From QNZT01 sp964573205 (lineage in GTDB: Bacteria; Campylobacterota; Campylobacteria; Campylobacterales; QNZT01), in contig CAZNIT010000026.1 of the NCBI GenBank assembly GCA_964573205.1, positions 11,264 to 75,263 of the forward strand: a stretch of 64,000 bases of DNA, given 5' to 3'. Made by a program: the position numbers and the translations under genes. Positions 62,567 to 64,000 of this stretch are shown here, piece by piece. Numbering within the stretch: position 1 is the stretch's first letter; each line of letters begins with the position of its first letter. The notes below the pieces were generated by a model, which did no database searches, was not told where the DNA came from, and saw nothing but the letters and a program-made list of their open reading frames with translations.

Positions 62567-63892
62567 ATGGACATCATTATCGCTGGTGCCGGCCGTGTCG
62601 GTCATCTGCTCGCAAAAACCCTTTGCATAAGACATAATGTCACGGTTATCGATAAAAATCCGCAAGTTTTGCAAATGTTGCAGGAAAATATCGATATTTT
62701 AGCAATTTGCGGTGATATTGAAAATCCGAACACTTATACTTCGCTTTTGAACAAAAGCTTCGATATTTTTATCTGCGTAACCGACAGTGACGAAGCGAAT
62801 CTTCTTAGTGCTTTGATATCCGATGATGTCATAGATGTTAAAAAAAAGATAATTCGGCTTAAAAATGACTATTTTGCCAAGAGTTCGATTTCTCAAAAAT
62901 TGGGAATAAGCGACGCCATTTTTCCTTTTACGAGTACGGCACTCTCTATCGGGGCTCTTTTGGATTTTCCAAAAGCTAACAACGTCAAAGAGTTTATGCA
63001 TACGGATTTCAAGCTTATTTCTGTATTCGTTCAAAGTAGCGGGTACGAAGGGAGGCTTGTTAGAGAATTTGATTGTGACGGATGCGTAGTGGTCGGATTG
63101 GAGAGAGAGAAGAATTTTTTGCTGCCTAGAAACGATGAAATCATAAAAGAGCACGACTTGATCTACTTTTTCGGAGATGCGGATTTAATAAGAAAAAATT
63201 GTGAGCGAATCGATACTAAAATGCCTCAAAAGATTACCAAAATAGCGATATTCGGTGCCCGATCACTTGGAGTTGAAATCGCGAAAGTTCTTCTTGAAAG
63301 AGATATACAGTTAAAAGTGATCGAGAGTGATGAAGCTTTGTGTAAAAGAGCCAGTGAACTATTGCAAAATCGCGCCACTGTCATAAATAGCCGTTATAAT
63401 GAATATACCGTTTTTGAAGACGAACGAATCAATCAATCCGATATGGTTATCGCTACGGATACGAAAGATGAGGAAAATATCATAAGATGCTTGGAGGCTA
63501 AAGAGTACGGTGTTGAAAAGACAGTAGCTATTAACAATAACGCTCAACATTACGAACTCATGCACAAATTGGGTATAGTCGCCGCTAGAGGCTCGAAGTC
63601 CAACGCTTATTACGCTATCTTGGAGAAAATAGGATCAAGTTCCGTGATTTTCGAGAAACACTATTGCGGCGGAAGAGGTACGGTTTTTGTAAGAAAGATA
63701 TTTAAAGATTCCGCTTTAATAGACAAAAGTGCTTCACCCTGTTTTGACGAAGATGTCAAAAGTTTTATTTTAAGAGATAATCGTATATATCCTTTTAACG
63801 AGAGATTTACACTGAAACAAAACGATATGATTTTTGTTTTTTTGTTCACATCCAAAGAGGAGAGGGTAAAAAATTGGATCTACTCACTTTAA
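62567..63892 (+). CDS. trkA: Trk potassium uptake regulatory subunit TrkA
   Basis: A 441-residue cytoplasmic protein with two RCK/NAD-binding units (IIIAGAGRVGHLLAKTL at the N-terminus; KIAIFGARSLGVEIAKVL about residue 230) each followed by a TrkA-C domain. It gates the TrkH K+ channel, which is encoded next with an overlap of 19 bases. Confidence 0.92.
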   Translation: MDIIIAGAGRVGHLLAKTLCIRHNVTVIDKNPQVLQMLQENIDILAICGDIENPNTYTSLLNKSFDIFICVTDSDEANLLSALISDDVIDVKKKIIRLKNDYFAKSSISQKLGISDAIFPFTSTALSIGALLDFPKANNVKEFMHTDFKLISVFVQSSGYEGRLVREFDCDGCVVVGLEREKNFLLPRNDEIIKEHDLIYFFGDADLIRKNCERIDTKMPQKITKIAIFGARSLGVEIAKVLLERDIQLKVIESDEALCKRASELLQNRATVINSRYNEYTVFEDERINQSDMVIATDTKDEENIIRCLEAKEYGVEKTVAINNNAQHYELMHKLGIVAARGSKSNAYYAILEKIGSSSVIFEKHYCGGRGTVFVRKIFKDSALIDKSASPCFDEDVKSFILRDNRIYPFNERFTLKQNDMIFVFLFTSKEERVKNWIYSL

Positions 63893-64000
63893 AGAATGTA
63901 TCGAAATTTATCTCCGTTATAGGTATCGCCCTTAGTCTCTTTTTTTTATTACCTGTTTTTACCGGTTTATATTATGGTGAAAATATCTTTCGCTTCGTAA
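63874..64000 (+). CDS. trkH: Trk potassium transporter TrkH, N-terminal fragment
   Basis: A TTG start with GAGGAGAGGG upstream opens a frame to the window edge (42 residues): DLLTLKNVSKFISVIG then LSLFFLLPVFTGLYYGE, the first helix of TrkH. Truncated by the window end, not by mutation. Overlap with trkA supports the assignment. Confidence 0.7.
   Translation, partial: MDLLTLKNVSKFISVIGIALSLFFLLPVFTGLYYGENIFRFV

Overview
The window looks like chromosomal DNA from a motile, denitrifying member of the Campylobacterota (the former Epsilonproteobacteria; Sulfurimonas/Sulfurovum-like lineages come to mind). The grounds are moderately AT-rich DNA, the order rsmD-flgI-flgJ-flgN-flgK, an ispG-dnaB-comEC gene string, a ComEC lacking its metallo-beta-lactamase domain, strong extended -10 promoters of the form TGnTATAAT, and a cytochrome cd1 denitrification cluster. 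The genus cannot be fixed from the sequence alone. I saw no rRNA, tRNA, insertion sequence or CRISPR array.

Layout. 1-900: the tail of a MidA-like methyltransferase gene, an ankyrin-repeat exported protein and thiS. 933-13277 (minus strand): an eight-gene Pel exopolysaccharide operon, pelC-D-E-F-G, then an extra membrane-anchored TPR gene, then pelB and pelA. 13278-15951: a leucine-controlled leader (promoter plus a leader peptide with four consecutive Leu codons) in front of leuA, then a TRIC-type channel gene. 15948-23163: two flagellar blocks (flaG-fliD-fliS-fliT-like on minus; rsmD, flgI, flgJ, flgN, flgK on plus, with a near-consensus sigma-28 promoter). 23245-27353: a small exported Cys-rich protein, ispG, dnaB, comEC. 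27397-34854 (minus): a dciA-like gene, uvrC, a PAS/acidic/HPt-like protein and a NIT-domain hybrid histidine kinase. 34825-42556: a tiny lipoprotein, nadB, nhaD, guaA, a DUF3137-like protein, hemD, a short unknown, yebC and a short exported unknown.

42619-51438 (minus) is a nitrate-assimilation operon transcribed narK, a PP2C-phosphatase/Ser-Thr-kinase fusion, a DmsB-DmsC-type fused iron-sulfur/membrane anchor, a NasA-type molybdopterin nitrate reductase and a siroheme nitrite reductase. A Crp/Fnr regulator gene diverges from it. Immediately downstream of that regulator, a perfect FNR/DNR-type palindrome sits exactly 41.5 bp upstream of the start site predicted from a TACAAT -10 element. It opens a denitrification cluster on the plus strand: a small membrane protein, norC, norB, a 48-residue membrane peptide, nirS, nirN, a SurA-like chaperone, a cytochrome c, nirJ, nirF and nirE. 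The cluster reduces nitrite to NO and NO to N2O and makes most of its own heme d1, but the siroheme decarboxylase genes (nirD/L/G/H) are not here. trkA and the start of trkH close the window.

The points most worth follow-up are the Pel operon architecture (a PelA without a recognisable hydrolase domain, a PelB with an N-terminal SPOR-like segment, and an extra inner-membrane TPR protein), the leu leader, two probable leaderless genes (ispG and the dciA-like gene), small unannotated genes at 34825 and 54889, and the quinol-type electron-donor module and kinase/phosphatase inside the nitrate-assimilation operon.
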